A program made the position numbers and the translations under genes. Of a DNA stretch of 43,198 nt, positions 1-7,748 are shown in pieces. Source of the stretch: Acidobacteriota bacterium (GTDB lineage Bacteria > Acidobacteriota > Terriglobia > Acidiferrales > UBA7541); assembly GCA_028877145.1 (NCBI GenBank), contig JAGWOX010000004.1, positions 1-43,198 on the forward strand, written 5' to 3'. The notes under the pieces were generated by a model. It made no database searches. It saw only the letters and a program-made list of their open reading frames with translations, and was not told the origin of the DNA. Position 1 is the first letter of the stretch. Every line of letters begins with the position of its first letter.

Positions 1-176
1 ATCGGAGCATCCCGCCTCAGAAGCCCGGCATCGAATCACCTGACGGAACCTGTGCCTCAACGTCTGTGGACAGAATCGGTTGCCGTCGATTGGGCATGCA
101 GGTGAAACGGGGAAACATTTCGGTCCGAGTCCAAGGGATCCGGGGTTGATTTCAGCATTCCTTTGTGGAGAGTGAC

Positions 177-782
177 GTGAGAAAACTGATCGCAACCACC
201 TTGCTCTGTTTCTGTGGTCTTTTCCTGAGCCAAAGCACCGCTCACGCGCAACAAATCGATGTTGCCTTTGGTGCGAACACACTCACGGCTCCGCCGGCTT
301 CGAGTGCTTCCGGCGACCACTTCCCTCAGTCCCTGACCGGCGGTTTCTATCCGACGATCGGCGGCGATGTTCTTTTCTTCCACCATCTCGGCTTTGGCGG
401 TGAAGTCTCCTGGCGCGCCAGCCGGAGTTTTTTCCAGGGGCTCGCGAGCCAACCGTATCGCCCGGTTTTCTATGATTTCAACGCCATCTACGCACCACCG
501 ATCACCCACCAGATTCAGCTCGAGCTGCAGGGAGGCATCGGCGCGGAGAGCATTCGCTTCTACCAGAATTTCACCGTTTGCAGCTTTAGCTCCTGCACCA
601 ACTACGTCAGCAGCAACCATTTCCTTGGACATTTCGGCGCCGGCATCCGGTTTTATCCGTGGGGCAATTTCTTCATTCGGCCGGAAGTCGGTGTCTACTT
701 GGTGAACAACAACCTGGAATTTAGCGCCGCCCATGCGACGCGCTTCGGCGTCGCCATCGGCTATACCCTCGGCTCGCATTAA
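177..782 (+). CDS. Outer-membrane beta-barrel protein (porin-like), function unknown
   Basis: The protein has about 201 residues. It starts with a clear Sec signal peptide (basic MRK, a hydrophobic LIATTLLCFCGLFL core, then an AHAQ cleavage site). The rest alternates short aromatic and glycine-rich strands (for example GGFYPTIGGDVLFFHHLGFGG) and ends in a strand-like FGVAIGYTLGSH, typical of small 8-strand barrels of the OmpA/opacity type. A GTG at 165 is also in frame, but the GTG at 177 is preferred because GGAG lies about 6 bases before it and it places the basic residues at the N-terminus. Two cysteines (CSFSSC) may form a disulfide. The gene stands alone and converges on the molybdoenzyme operon, with hairpin repeats in between. 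The barrel class is fairly safe; no substrate can be assigned. Confidence 0.75.
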   Translation: MRKLIATTLLCFCGLFLSQSTAHAQQIDVAFGANTLTAPPASSASGDHFPQSLTGGFYPTIGGDVLFFHHLGFGGEVSWRASRSFFQGLASQPYRPVFYDFNAIYAPPITHQIQLELQGGIGAESIRFYQNFTVCSFSSCTNYVSSNHFLGHFGAGIRFYPWGNFFIRPEVGVYLVNNNLEFSAAHATRFGVAIGYTLGSH

Positions 783-787
783 ACCCG

Positions 788-814
788 GTGGCGCGGGCAC
801 TCTTGCCCGCGCGC
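788..814 (+). repeat. Hairpin repeat element, copy 1
   Basis: GTGG followed by a perfect 9-bp stem: GCGCGGGCA (791-799), loop CTCT, TGCCCGCGC (804-812). The same GTRGC-stem-loop design occurs at 6611, 8981, 22551, 37946 and 40553. A second small inverted repeat, GGCAGG/CCTGCC (855-875), follows about 42 bases later, as also happens in the copy at 37946. It lies just after the barrel gene and could also act as its terminator. Confidence 0.8.
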
Positions 815-993
815 CTTTGCCTTCGATTTGGCGGACATAGGCATTCCTACCGATGGCAGGCATCCAGCCCCTGCCCACAAGTCCAGCATTCCAATTTGCC
901 GCAACACGCCCGTTCCGCCTGTAGCGCCGGCGTTTTTTTCACATTGAATAGGCAAGATAACCAAGTGGATGCGAAGCACGTAGCAGGAGAAAA

Positions 994-1020
994 GCGCGCG
1001 AGAAGGAGTGCCCGCGCCGC
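994..1020 (-). repeat. Hairpin repeat element, degenerate reverse copy
   Basis: Read on the minus strand it begins GCGGCGCGGGCACTCC and ends CTCGCGCGC, matching the consensus of copy 1 with the stem partly decayed. Together with the copy at 788 it forms an inverted pair filling the gap between two convergent genes. Confidence 0.6.
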
Positions 1021-1026
1021 GCGTCT

Positions 1027-3858
1027 CTATTTGTCGCTCTCGGGAATGTAGAACGCTGGCGTTGCGGGGCGATAGGCGCGAGCGACCCACAGTGGCCGTC
1101 GCAGGCCGCCGGGCCCGGGCGCCGGGCGCGTCGACTCCATCCACCGGCGATAGATCTCGTGTGCCTTGTTCGTGTCGACGAATATGTCGCCGTAGCGATC
1201 GTCGGGCCCCGGACGGCTCACGCGGACCTTCTGATGCCAGCAGTGCTGCCCGCTGATCGGATCGGGCTGTACGGGAAAGGTCAGATTCTGGTGCACGCCG
1301 GCGTCTTCCCAGTGAATGCGCGAGGAATCGGGATCATCGCTCTCGAACGGTCGGATGCCGTGAATCTGCCGCATCTTCCACTGCCCCGGAGCGGGCTGCT
1401 CCAGTTTGACGAGCGCCGTTGACCAGCGTTCGCCGCCCGCATTCTCCTCCAGCCGCCACCGACCCAGGTGATGCGAGCACGCCACGACGCCCGGCCGGAT
1501 GGATTCGGTGAGCCAGACACGGTCGATGAAATAGCCGATCGCGGTTTCGACTTTCACCAGGTCGTTCGTCGCCACGCCAATCCGGCGCGCGTCTTCCGGG
1601 TGCAGCCAGACGGGATTCCGGTGCGAGATTTCGTACAGCCACTTGGCGTTGCCTGACCGGCTGTGAATGAGCGTGGGCAGCCGGAACGTCGGCAGCAGCA
1701 GCATTTCCCCTTTGGAGAAATCGATGTTGTCGCGATGGACGTGGCTGCGGATGTAGGTGGGGATCGTGTACTCCGGCCATTTCCAGTCTTTCAGCGTTCG
1801 CGAGTAGAACTCCAGCTTGCGCGACGGTGTCGGGAATCCCACGCAGGGTCTGCCATCGATTTCGACGCCGATGGCCTTGCCGTTTTTCGAAACGACGCGC
1901 GTCGTGGGGTCGACCGTTGAGCCGGAGAGTTCCTCGGCGGCCGGCGCATTTTCCTGTGGCCGGTAGATGTTCTCCTCGATGAGGAACGCGCCGTACTTGC
2001 GCATGTACTCGAGCGGCGTGAGACCCTCCTTCGCGGCAGCCGCAGGCAGTCCCGGAACGCTGTTCTCGAAAATCCAGCGGTAGTATTCGTCGACAGTCAG
2101 CTTTTCCCCGGGCCGGTACGGCGATTCGAAATATTTGCGGATGCCGAGCGAGCCGTCGGGATCGACACTCCAGGACAGCTCGATCCAGAATTCGTCTTCC
2201 TCCCACACTTCGCCGAGGCCGGCTTCGCGGTGCGCCTGCCACGTGTACTCGAAACGTTTGCCCAGCTTCTCGAGCGCCACGCGAAGCACCGGTTGGCGGA
2301 AACCGATCCAACGGGCCGAGTGCGTTTCCTGGCTCAACAGGTCGTGCCGCTCGGAGGCGAGACCCATCGGCAGCACGAAATCGGCGAAGTTCGCCGTCTC
2401 GCTCCACACCGGCGTCAGTGTGGCGTGCCGCTCCACCTTGCTTTCATCGCTCAGCGCCTCGAGCCAGCTCATGCCGTCGGGATTCGTCCACACGGGGTTG
2501 TAGACGCGGCTGAAGTAGAGCGCCAGCTTGCCGCGGCCTTCTCGCAGGAAATGCGGCAGCAGAAAACTCATCTCGAAAAAGGCCAGCGGGAATTCGCGCG
2601 GCCACATCATCTCGTTCCACACGTTGGGCGCGGGCGGCATGAGCGGCGGCGCCGGAATGAACTTGTTCGCGGAATTGGGAATCGTACCGCCCGGCGTCGC
2701 CACGGCGCCCATGAGCACGTTCAGAAACTCGAGAGCGCGCGCCACCTGCCAGCCTCCCAGGTTGCCGGCCGCGGCGTTGCGCCAGATGTGCGTGGCGAGC
2801 GCCGTGCCCGCGCGGGCGATCTCGTGCGCCACGTCAACGACCAGGCTCGCGTCCACGCCCGATTCGGCGGCGGCGAATTCCGGCGTATAACTGGCGTACA
2901 GCTCCTTCAGGACTTCGATGAAATGTTCGAACGTCTGCGGTTCGCCGGCGCGCTCCTCGCGCAAATACTCTTCCCAGTTCACCCATTGCCGCACGAACTC
3001 GCGATTGAAAAGATTCTCCTCGAGCAGGATGCGGCACATCGCCAGAAGCACGGCTGCTTCCGTCCCCGGCCAGGTGGAAAGCCAGTAGTCCGATTTCGAC
3101 GCGGTGTTCGATAGGCGCGTGTCGATCACGCAGATTTTCGCGCCGGCCGCCTTGCCGTCGATGATGCGTTGCGCGTGCGGATTGAAATAGTGTCCGGCTT
3201 CGAGATGCGAGCTGCACAGCAGGATGAAGCGGGCGTTCGCGTAATCGGGCGAGGGACGGTCGAATCCATGCCAGAACGCGTAGCCGGTGCGGCCCCCCGC
3301 AGAGCAGACGTTCGTGTGGCTGTTGTGAGCGTCAAGGCCCCAGGCATGCAGGATGCGCTGGTTGTAGAGCAGTTCGTGGCCGGGCCGGCCCACGTGATAC
3401 ATGATCTCGTTGCGGCGGCCCTCTTGGATGGCGGCCCGGATGCGCGGCGCCAGATCGTCGAGCACCTCGTCCCAGCTCACGCGTTCCCATTTCCCTTCGC
3501 CGCGCTTGCCCGTGCGCCGCAGGGGGTAGAGGATGCGTTCGGGGTCGTTCACCTGGTTGATCGTGGCCGGGCCCTTCGCGCAATTGCGCCCGCGGCTGCC
3601 GGGATGCGCGGGATTCCCTTCGAACTTGCGGATGCGGTTCGTTTCCTTATCGATATAGGCCAGCAGGCCGCAGCCGGCTTCGCAGTTGAAGCAGATTGTG
3701 GGAATCAGCGAATAGTGGCGCTCGACGCGCTCTGGCCATTGCGCCGGGTCGTTCTCGGTCCAGTCGTCCCATCGATCGGCGGACGGATAATTCGTCAAGC
3801 CCCCGGCCCGGGTATCGAGATCGAGCGCGGCGGGATGAAGTAGAAGTTGCTCTTTCAT
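1027..3858 (-). CDS. Molybdopterin oxidoreductase catalytic subunit (DMSO reductase family)
   Basis: The protein has about 943 residues. The N-terminus carries a CxxCxxxC...C cluster motif (Cys56, Cys59, Cys63 and Cys93), as in the [4Fe-4S] domain of DMSO-reductase-family enzymes. The molybdopterin domain follows, then a C-terminal dinucleotide-binding domain (LHPEDARRIGVATNDLVKVET). The sequence HTNVCSAGG places a cysteine (Cys185) where family members carry the Mo ligand, so Cys ligation is likely (inference). The start at 3858 is chosen because GAGG lies about 7 bases upstream, only 10 bases after the stop of the iron-sulfur gene; longer in-frame starts would overlap that gene heavily. No twin-arginine signal is seen, so the site may face the cytoplasm. 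The substrate is undetermined; polysulfide, thiosulfate, tetrathionate or formate-like substrates are all possible. Confidence 0.88.
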   Translation of the reverse strand: MKEQLLLHPAALDLDTRAGGLTNYPSADRWDDWTENDPAQWPERVERHYSLIPTICFNCEAGCGLLAYIDKETNRIRKFEGNPAHPGSRGRNCAKGPATINQVNDPERILYPLRRTGKRGEGKWERVSWDEVLDDLAPRIRAAIQEGRRNEIMYHVGRPGHELLYNQRILHAWGLDAHNSHTNVCSAGGRTGYAFWHGFDRPSPDYANARFILLCSSHLEAGHYFNPHAQRIIDGKAAGAKICVIDTRLSNTASKSDYWLSTWPGTEAAVLLAMCRILLEENLFNREFVRQWVNWEEYLREERAGEPQTFEHFIEVLKELYASYTPEFAAAESGVDASLVVDVAHEIARAGTALATHIWRNAAAGNLGGWQVARALEFLNVLMGAVATPGGTIPNSANKFIPAPPLMPPAPNVWNEMMWPREFPLAFFEMSFLLPHFLREGRGKLALYFSRVYNPVWTNPDGMSWLEALSDESKVERHATLTPVWSETANFADFVLPMGLASERHDLLSQETHSARWIGFRQPVLRVALEKLGKRFEYTWQAHREAGLGEVWEEDEFWIELSWSVDPDGSLGIRKYFESPYRPGEKLTVDEYYRWIFENSVPGLPAAAAKEGLTPLEYMRKYGAFLIEENIYRPQENAPAAEELSGSTVDPTTRVVSKNGKAIGVEIDGRPCVGFPTPSRKLEFYSRTLKDWKWPEYTIPTYIRSHVHRDNIDFSKGEMLLLPTFRLPTLIHSRSGNAKWLYEISHRNPVWLHPEDARRIGVATNDLVKVETAIGYFIDRVWLTESIRPGVVACSHHLGRWRLEENAGGERWSTALVKLEQPAPGQWKMRQIHGIRPFESDDPDSSRIHWEDAGVHQNLTFPVQPDPISGQHCWHQKVRVSRPGPDDRYGDIFVDTNKAHEIYRRWMESTRPAPGPGGLRRPLWVARAYRPATPAFYIPESDK

Positions 3859-3868
3859 GAAAGCCTCG

Positions 3869-5404
3869 TCAACTGAGCGGAACCGACTGCCCGGCCTCGA
3901 CCCAGAGATGATCGAACCACCACACGCCGCCCAGCGCGAGCAGCGCGGCGAGTACGGCGGCAATGCCGCCCGCTACCGAGAGAAGAACCAGCGTGGCCAG
4001 CGCGATCGGAATCAGCGAGCCGGCGACGACCGCCAGCCCCCAGAAGCGCCGCGCCAGACGGCCGTGCAGCAGAACCTTGTGCGCCAGCTTGACGTCCTGG
4101 CTCACCGGAGGCAGCGCCGCTTCGAGAAGGATCATCGCCACGCTCGCCGTCACCGAAACGAGCAGTACGATCTCGGTATGGCGGATAAATCCGTTGGCCC
4201 CGCCCATTGCCACCGCGGCGATTAGAATCGCGCCCGAGCCGGCGACCCACGCCTGCGCGAACAAGTGCCAGAGGAAGATCGGACTCTGCCATAGATCGCG
4301 TCCGCGAGCCTGAGCGAAAAGGAATGCCGAATAGCAGGCGCTCGCAACGCCGAACGCTGCCGCGAGCCACGCCAGCACGCCCGGCACGGTCCCGGTGAAG
4401 AATCCCAGGACCAGCCAGAGGAAACCGAGCGCGCCGTAGGCCATCAGAATCCAGGCGCCGATGACGAGCCAGGATTTGAAATTCGGCTTCGTCAGCAGAT
4501 AGAAAAAGCGCTCCGGTCGCTTCAGATCGAAAATGAGCAGCGCGCCCGTGACGGCCAGCGCCACAAGAGCAATCAGCGGGCAGATGACGTTTGTCAATGA
4601 AGTGGGTTCCGTCCCGCCGCCCCAGGCCGCCAGCACGGCGGCGACGACGAGCGCTCCGGCCGCAATCGACTTCGTCCACAAATAGGCGCCAATCATCGGG
4701 CCCCAGGGCGCCGGATGTGCCACGTCGTAAACCTCGCGCGTCACACTGGGGTCGAACGCCGCTCCACTCGCCGCCTGCGTCGCGACGGGCGCCGCGCCCT
4801 TGCGTTGCTCGGACCAGACGTAGCCGTCCTGGCGCGAGAGACGTGTCGGCTCCAGGAGATCGCCTTCGATTCCCACATAGAAAAGCTTCGGCTGCGTGCC
4901 TTTCTGCGGCTTGCGGACGGAAACTTTTTCCGTGGCGACGATGCGGCTGATGCGGCTCGCGGGATTGTCGAGGTCGCCGGCGATGATCGCCTGCGTCGGG
5001 CAAACGATCACGCAGGCGGGCTCGATATGGTTCTCGACCCGATGCGCGCAGAAATTGCACTTCGCCGCGGTCATCGTGTTCGGGTCGATATACAGCGCGT
5101 CGTAGGGGCAGGCCTGCATGCAGCTCTTGCAGCCGATGCAGCGCCGGTTGTCGAAATCCACGATGCCGTCCGGGCGATGATGGAGGGCAACAGTCGGGCA
5201 GATCTCGACGCACGGAGCATCCTCGCAATGATTGCAGCGCAGAACGCCGAAGTGCCGCCGCGTGTGCGGAAACTCGCCCTTCTCGATGTACTTCACCCAG
5301 GTGCGGAAAACGCCCACCGGCACCTGATGCTCTTCCTTGCACGCCACCGTGCAGGCGTGGCAGCCGATGCAACGATCCTGATCGATGACGAAACCGTAGC
5401 GCAT
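3869..5404 (-). CDS. Fused 4Fe-4S ferredoxin / NrfD membrane subunit of the molybdoenzyme
   Basis: The protein has about 511 residues. The first ~190 carry four ferredoxin-type cysteine groups (CIGCHACTVAC, CNHCEDAPCVEIC, CIGCKSCMQAC, and CNFC with a distal CVIVC), matching the four-cluster electron-transfer subunits PsrB/DmsB. From about residue 235 there are eight or so hydrophobic spans typical of NrfD/PsrC quinone-interacting membrane subunits. Here the two subunits are one polypeptide, so the complex would be catalytic subunit plus one fused anchor. The start at MRYGFVID is chosen because the first cluster motif begins 12 residues later; a GTG at 5485 gives 27 extra residues of low-complexity sequence. 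No strong SD precedes either start. The gene is first in a two-gene operon with the catalytic subunit. Confidence 0.86.
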   Translation of the reverse strand: MRYGFVIDQDRCIGCHACTVACKEEHQVPVGVFRTWVKYIEKGEFPHTRRHFGVLRCNHCEDAPCVEICPTVALHHRPDGIVDFDNRRCIGCKSCMQACPYDALYIDPNTMTAAKCNFCAHRVENHIEPACVIVCPTQAIIAGDLDNPASRISRIVATEKVSVRKPQKGTQPKLFYVGIEGDLLEPTRLSRQDGYVWSEQRKGAAPVATQAASGAAFDPSVTREVYDVAHPAPWGPMIGAYLWTKSIAAGALVVAAVLAAWGGGTEPTSLTNVICPLIALVALAVTGALLIFDLKRPERFFYLLTKPNFKSWLVIGAWILMAYGALGFLWLVLGFFTGTVPGVLAWLAAAFGVASACYSAFLFAQARGRDLWQSPIFLWHLFAQAWVAGSGAILIAAVAMGGANGFIRHTEIVLLVSVTASVAMILLEAALPPVSQDVKLAHKVLLHGRLARRFWGLAVVAGSLIPIALATLVLLSVAGGIAAVLAALLALGGVWWFDHLWVEAGQSVPLS

Positions 5405-5573
5405 GGAGGAGACCGGCCGGGAAGAGTATCTCTGTAGGTTAATTCCCGGCTGGTCATTGTAACGAGGCGCGGAATGCCGCGCCACTCCGGTAATAGATTA
5501 GCGAAAGAACGAATGCCGCGGACAACGGAGGATTAGCCGGCCGGGGCGAACGCAAGAGGCGGACGAAGGGCCA

Positions 5574-6518
5574 TCAGTTCGTGCCCGAAAAGTCCAGATC
5601 CCACGTTTCGGCGACAAGGTCCAAGCCGAAACTGTGGTGCGGCTCCTTGTGGACCAGACGAAAGCCAGCCTGCTCATAAAGATGGCGAGCGGCGTAAAGA
5701 TCGCTCTGGGTCCAGAGCGTGATCTTGCGATAGCCCGCCGCGCGGGCGAAGCGCACGCATTCAGCCACCAACCTGGCTCCAATGCCCAGACCCCTTGCAG
5801 AAGGCTCGACGAGCAGCAATCGCAGCTTGGCCACCGTTTTCGATTTCTTGACGAGAAAAATGGAGCCGACGATCTCACCATCCTTCTCGGCGATCCAGCA
5901 ACGCTCGCGCCGCGGATCGAAATGCTGGATGAACTTGGCAACGATGTCTGCCACCAGGGCCTCGAACTGCTCGTCGTAGCCGTATTCCCGCGCGTAAACC
6001 ACCCCGTGCCGGTGCACCACCCAGCCCATGTCGCCAGGCTGGTGCGTGCGGAGAAGGTAGGGGCTCTTCTGCTGTTCACTGCGATTCCCGAAGAGCCGTT
6101 CGACCGAATGCAGGGCGGCGACCAGGCTCTTGCGCTCGCCGGGAGAAAGCGGACCCAGAATGGCGCCGACTTCCTCGGCGGAACGCTCGTCGAGCGGAGC
6201 GAAAGCTTTCCGGCCCCGGCTGGAAAGAGAAAGAAGGGTCTGGCGTCCGTCAGCTTCCGAACGGTTCCTCTGGAGAAAGCCACGCCTCTCGAAATCCCTC
6301 AGGATCCGGCTCAGGTATCCGGCGTCAAGACCGAGATCGGCGCAAAGATTGGTGGCCGTGCATTGATCGCGGTGGGCCAGTTCGTAGAGAACGCGGACCT
6401 GCGTCAGCGAAAACGGGCTGTGGTAGGCGCCCTGTTGCAGGATGCCGATTTTTCGGGTGTAAAAGCGGCTGAAGTGGCGGACGGCTTCGACGTGGCGAGC
6501 GAGTTCCCCCTGTGCCAT
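5574..6518 (-). CDS. MarR-family regulator fused to a GNAT acetyltransferase
   Basis: The protein has 314 residues. Residues ~1-150 form a MarR-type winged helix, with a recognition-helix region around DLGLDAGYLSRILRDFERRG and a wing near SEADGRQTLLSLSSRG. Residues ~160-314 form a GNAT domain with the acetyl-CoA motif PSARGLGIGARLV and the typical EQAGF end. The start at 6518 is set by an excellent AGGAGGAG just upstream (6520-6530). A palindrome at 6545-6569 sits in the promoter region and suggests autoregulation. The known family is the bifunctional helix-turn-helix/GNAT type; the acetyl acceptor is not known. The gene is monocistronic as far as can be seen. Confidence 0.9.
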   Translation of the reverse strand: MAQGELARHVEAVRHFSRFYTRKIGILQQGAYHSPFSLTQVRVLYELAHRDQCTATNLCADLGLDAGYLSRILRDFERRGFLQRNRSEADGRQTLLSLSSRGRKAFAPLDERSAEEVGAILGPLSPGERKSLVAALHSVERLFGNRSEQQKSPYLLRTHQPGDMGWVVHRHGVVYAREYGYDEQFEALVADIVAKFIQHFDPRRERCWIAEKDGEIVGSIFLVKKSKTVAKLRLLLVEPSARGLGIGARLVAECVRFARAAGYRKITLWTQSDLYAARHLYEQAGFRLVHKEPHHSFGLDLVAETWDLDFSGTN

Positions 6519-6544
6519 GGTCTCCTCCTGCGAGGAGAAAAGTG

Positions 6545-6569
6545 TCAACCAATTAGTTGACTAAGTCAA
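6545..6569. promoter_or_regulatory. Probable MarR operator: two overlapping palindromes
   Basis: TCAACCAATTAGTTGA (6545-6560) is an imperfect palindrome, and TTGACTAAGTCAA (6557-6569) is a near-perfect one sharing its TTGA. On the minus strand TTGACT could also serve as the -35 box of the MarR-GNAT gene, with GACACT 17 bases on as a weak -10, so bound regulator would block transcription (inference). Confidence 0.55.
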
Positions 6570-6610
6570 GTATGTGATGCGAGAGGGGGAAGCGTGGCGG
6601 GCCGGCCCTG

Positions 6611-6637
6611 GTGGCACAGGCACTCCCGCCTGTGCGC
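6611..6637 (+). repeat. Hairpin repeat element, copy 2
   Basis: GTGG then GCACAGGC (6614-6621), a 6-base loop, GCCTGTGC (6628-6635): a perfect 8-bp stem. Relative to copy 1, two stem positions have changed on both arms, so pairing is kept. It lies between the MarR-GNAT promoter and the dehydratase stop. Confidence 0.75.
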
Positions 6638-6708
6638 TTGTCTGAAAACGCCATCCGCCGCCGCGCAATCTCACGGTCGTCGTCTCCATGCCCAGAGAGA
6701 AATGCCGA

Positions 6709-7653
6709 TTAATGCACGGAAAAGTCAACGGCCGCGGTGTTGGCCCCGCTGATCACCACACCCACCCGTTCGCCGCGAGCCGGGACGTAGGCACCCGAAA
6801 GAATGGCCGAAAGCGCCGCCACGCCGCCCGGCTCACCCACAAGCCGAACCGTATCCCAGAGGGCCCGCTGCGCGCGGCGAATCGCGTCGTCCGTCACCAG
6901 CACCACCCCGCTGACGTGCGCCTGTGCGATCGGGAACATCAGCGCGCCCACCTGTCGCGGCGCGAGTGAGTCCGCGGCAATACTGCCGGCCGGCGCATCG
7001 ACAGGTCGTCCGGCCTCGAGCGCCCTGGCCAGAGTAGGTGCCCCTTCCGGCTCAACGCCGATCACCTTCACGGAACCCGCATACCAGGCGGCGATGCCTC
7101 CAATCAATCCGCCGCCGCCGACAGCGACGAGCAAGGAGTCAAGTTGCGGCGCCTGGGCCGACAGTTCCAGCGCCAGGGTTCCCTGGCCGAGCAGCGTTTC
7201 ACGCTGATCGTAAGCGTGAATCGGGAGCGCTCCCGATTCGCGCGTCCAATGCTCGCTCGCCTCCAGCGCATCGGCGTACCGCTCGCCCGTAACGACGAGT
7301 TCGGCGCCATAATCGCGGATGCGCTTGATCTTCGCGGGAGAGGAGACCGTCGGCACGAAAATCTTCGCTTTCACTCCGAGCCGCTGGGCTGCGTAGGCGA
7401 CCGCTGCGCCGTGATTGCCGCCCGAGGCCGCCACGACGCCCGCTTCGGGAATGTCGCGCAGCAGCAGGTTGGCGAATGCTCCGCGCGTTTTGAACGACCC
7501 TGCATGCTGCAACTGCTCGAGCTTCAGCGTGAGCGGAAAAGACGCAAGACCGAAATCCGATCCGTCAATCGCAAGGACCGGTGTTTGGCGGATATACGGC
7601 AGGATGATGTTGTATGTGGTTTTGATAGCCTCGCGATCGACAATGATCGAAAT
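6709..7653 (-). CDS. PLP-dependent threonine/serine dehydratase-like enzyme, possible ATT start
   Basis: The protein belongs to fold-type II PLP enzymes. AGSFKTRGAF holds the PLP lysine (SxKxRGA), ASGGNHG is the substrate loop and GGGGLIGG is the phosphate-binding loop. The likely reaction is deamination of threonine or serine to a 2-keto acid and ammonia; serine racemase is an alternative. There is no C-terminal ACT domain, so it is the short catabolic type. A strong AAGGAG (minus strand, 7666-7661) lies 7 bases before an ATT at 7653 and no ATG, GTG or TTG is in frame there. The only upstream canonical starts (7779 or 7797) lie inside the 3' end of ackA and would add over 40 residues unlike this family. 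It is last in the minus-strand series after ackA. Confidence 0.8.
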   Translation of the reverse strand: MSIIVDREAIKTTYNIILPYIRQTPVLAIDGSDFGLASFPLTLKLEQLQHAGSFKTRGAFANLLLRDIPEAGVVAASGGNHGAAVAYAAQRLGVKAKIFVPTVSSPAKIKRIRDYGAELVVTGERYADALEASEHWTRESGALPIHAYDQRETLLGQGTLALELSAQAPQLDSLLVAVGGGGLIGGIAAWYAGSVKVIGVEPEGAPTLARALEAGRPVDAPAGSIAADSLAPRQVGALMFPIAQAHVSGVVLVTDDAIRRAQRALWDTVRLVGEPGGVAALSAILSGAYVPARGERVGVVISGANTAAVDFSVH

Positions 7654-7748
7654 GGTGATTCTCCTTCCGCTGCCGAAACGTAAGAGGATACGACAGATTG
7701 GGCCTTCCTGGATGGGAATTGCTGGTTGAACAGATGCCGGAGCGTCTC

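Noticed and set aside
57-878. Long open frame on the minus strand opposite the outer-membrane protein gene
   Set aside because: It has no recognisable domain, is Arg/Ala-rich as expected for the antisense of a GC-rich gene, and lies opposite a gene with a clear signal peptide. Its GKGARARVPAPPG segment is the translated hairpin repeat, which helped the repeat comparison.
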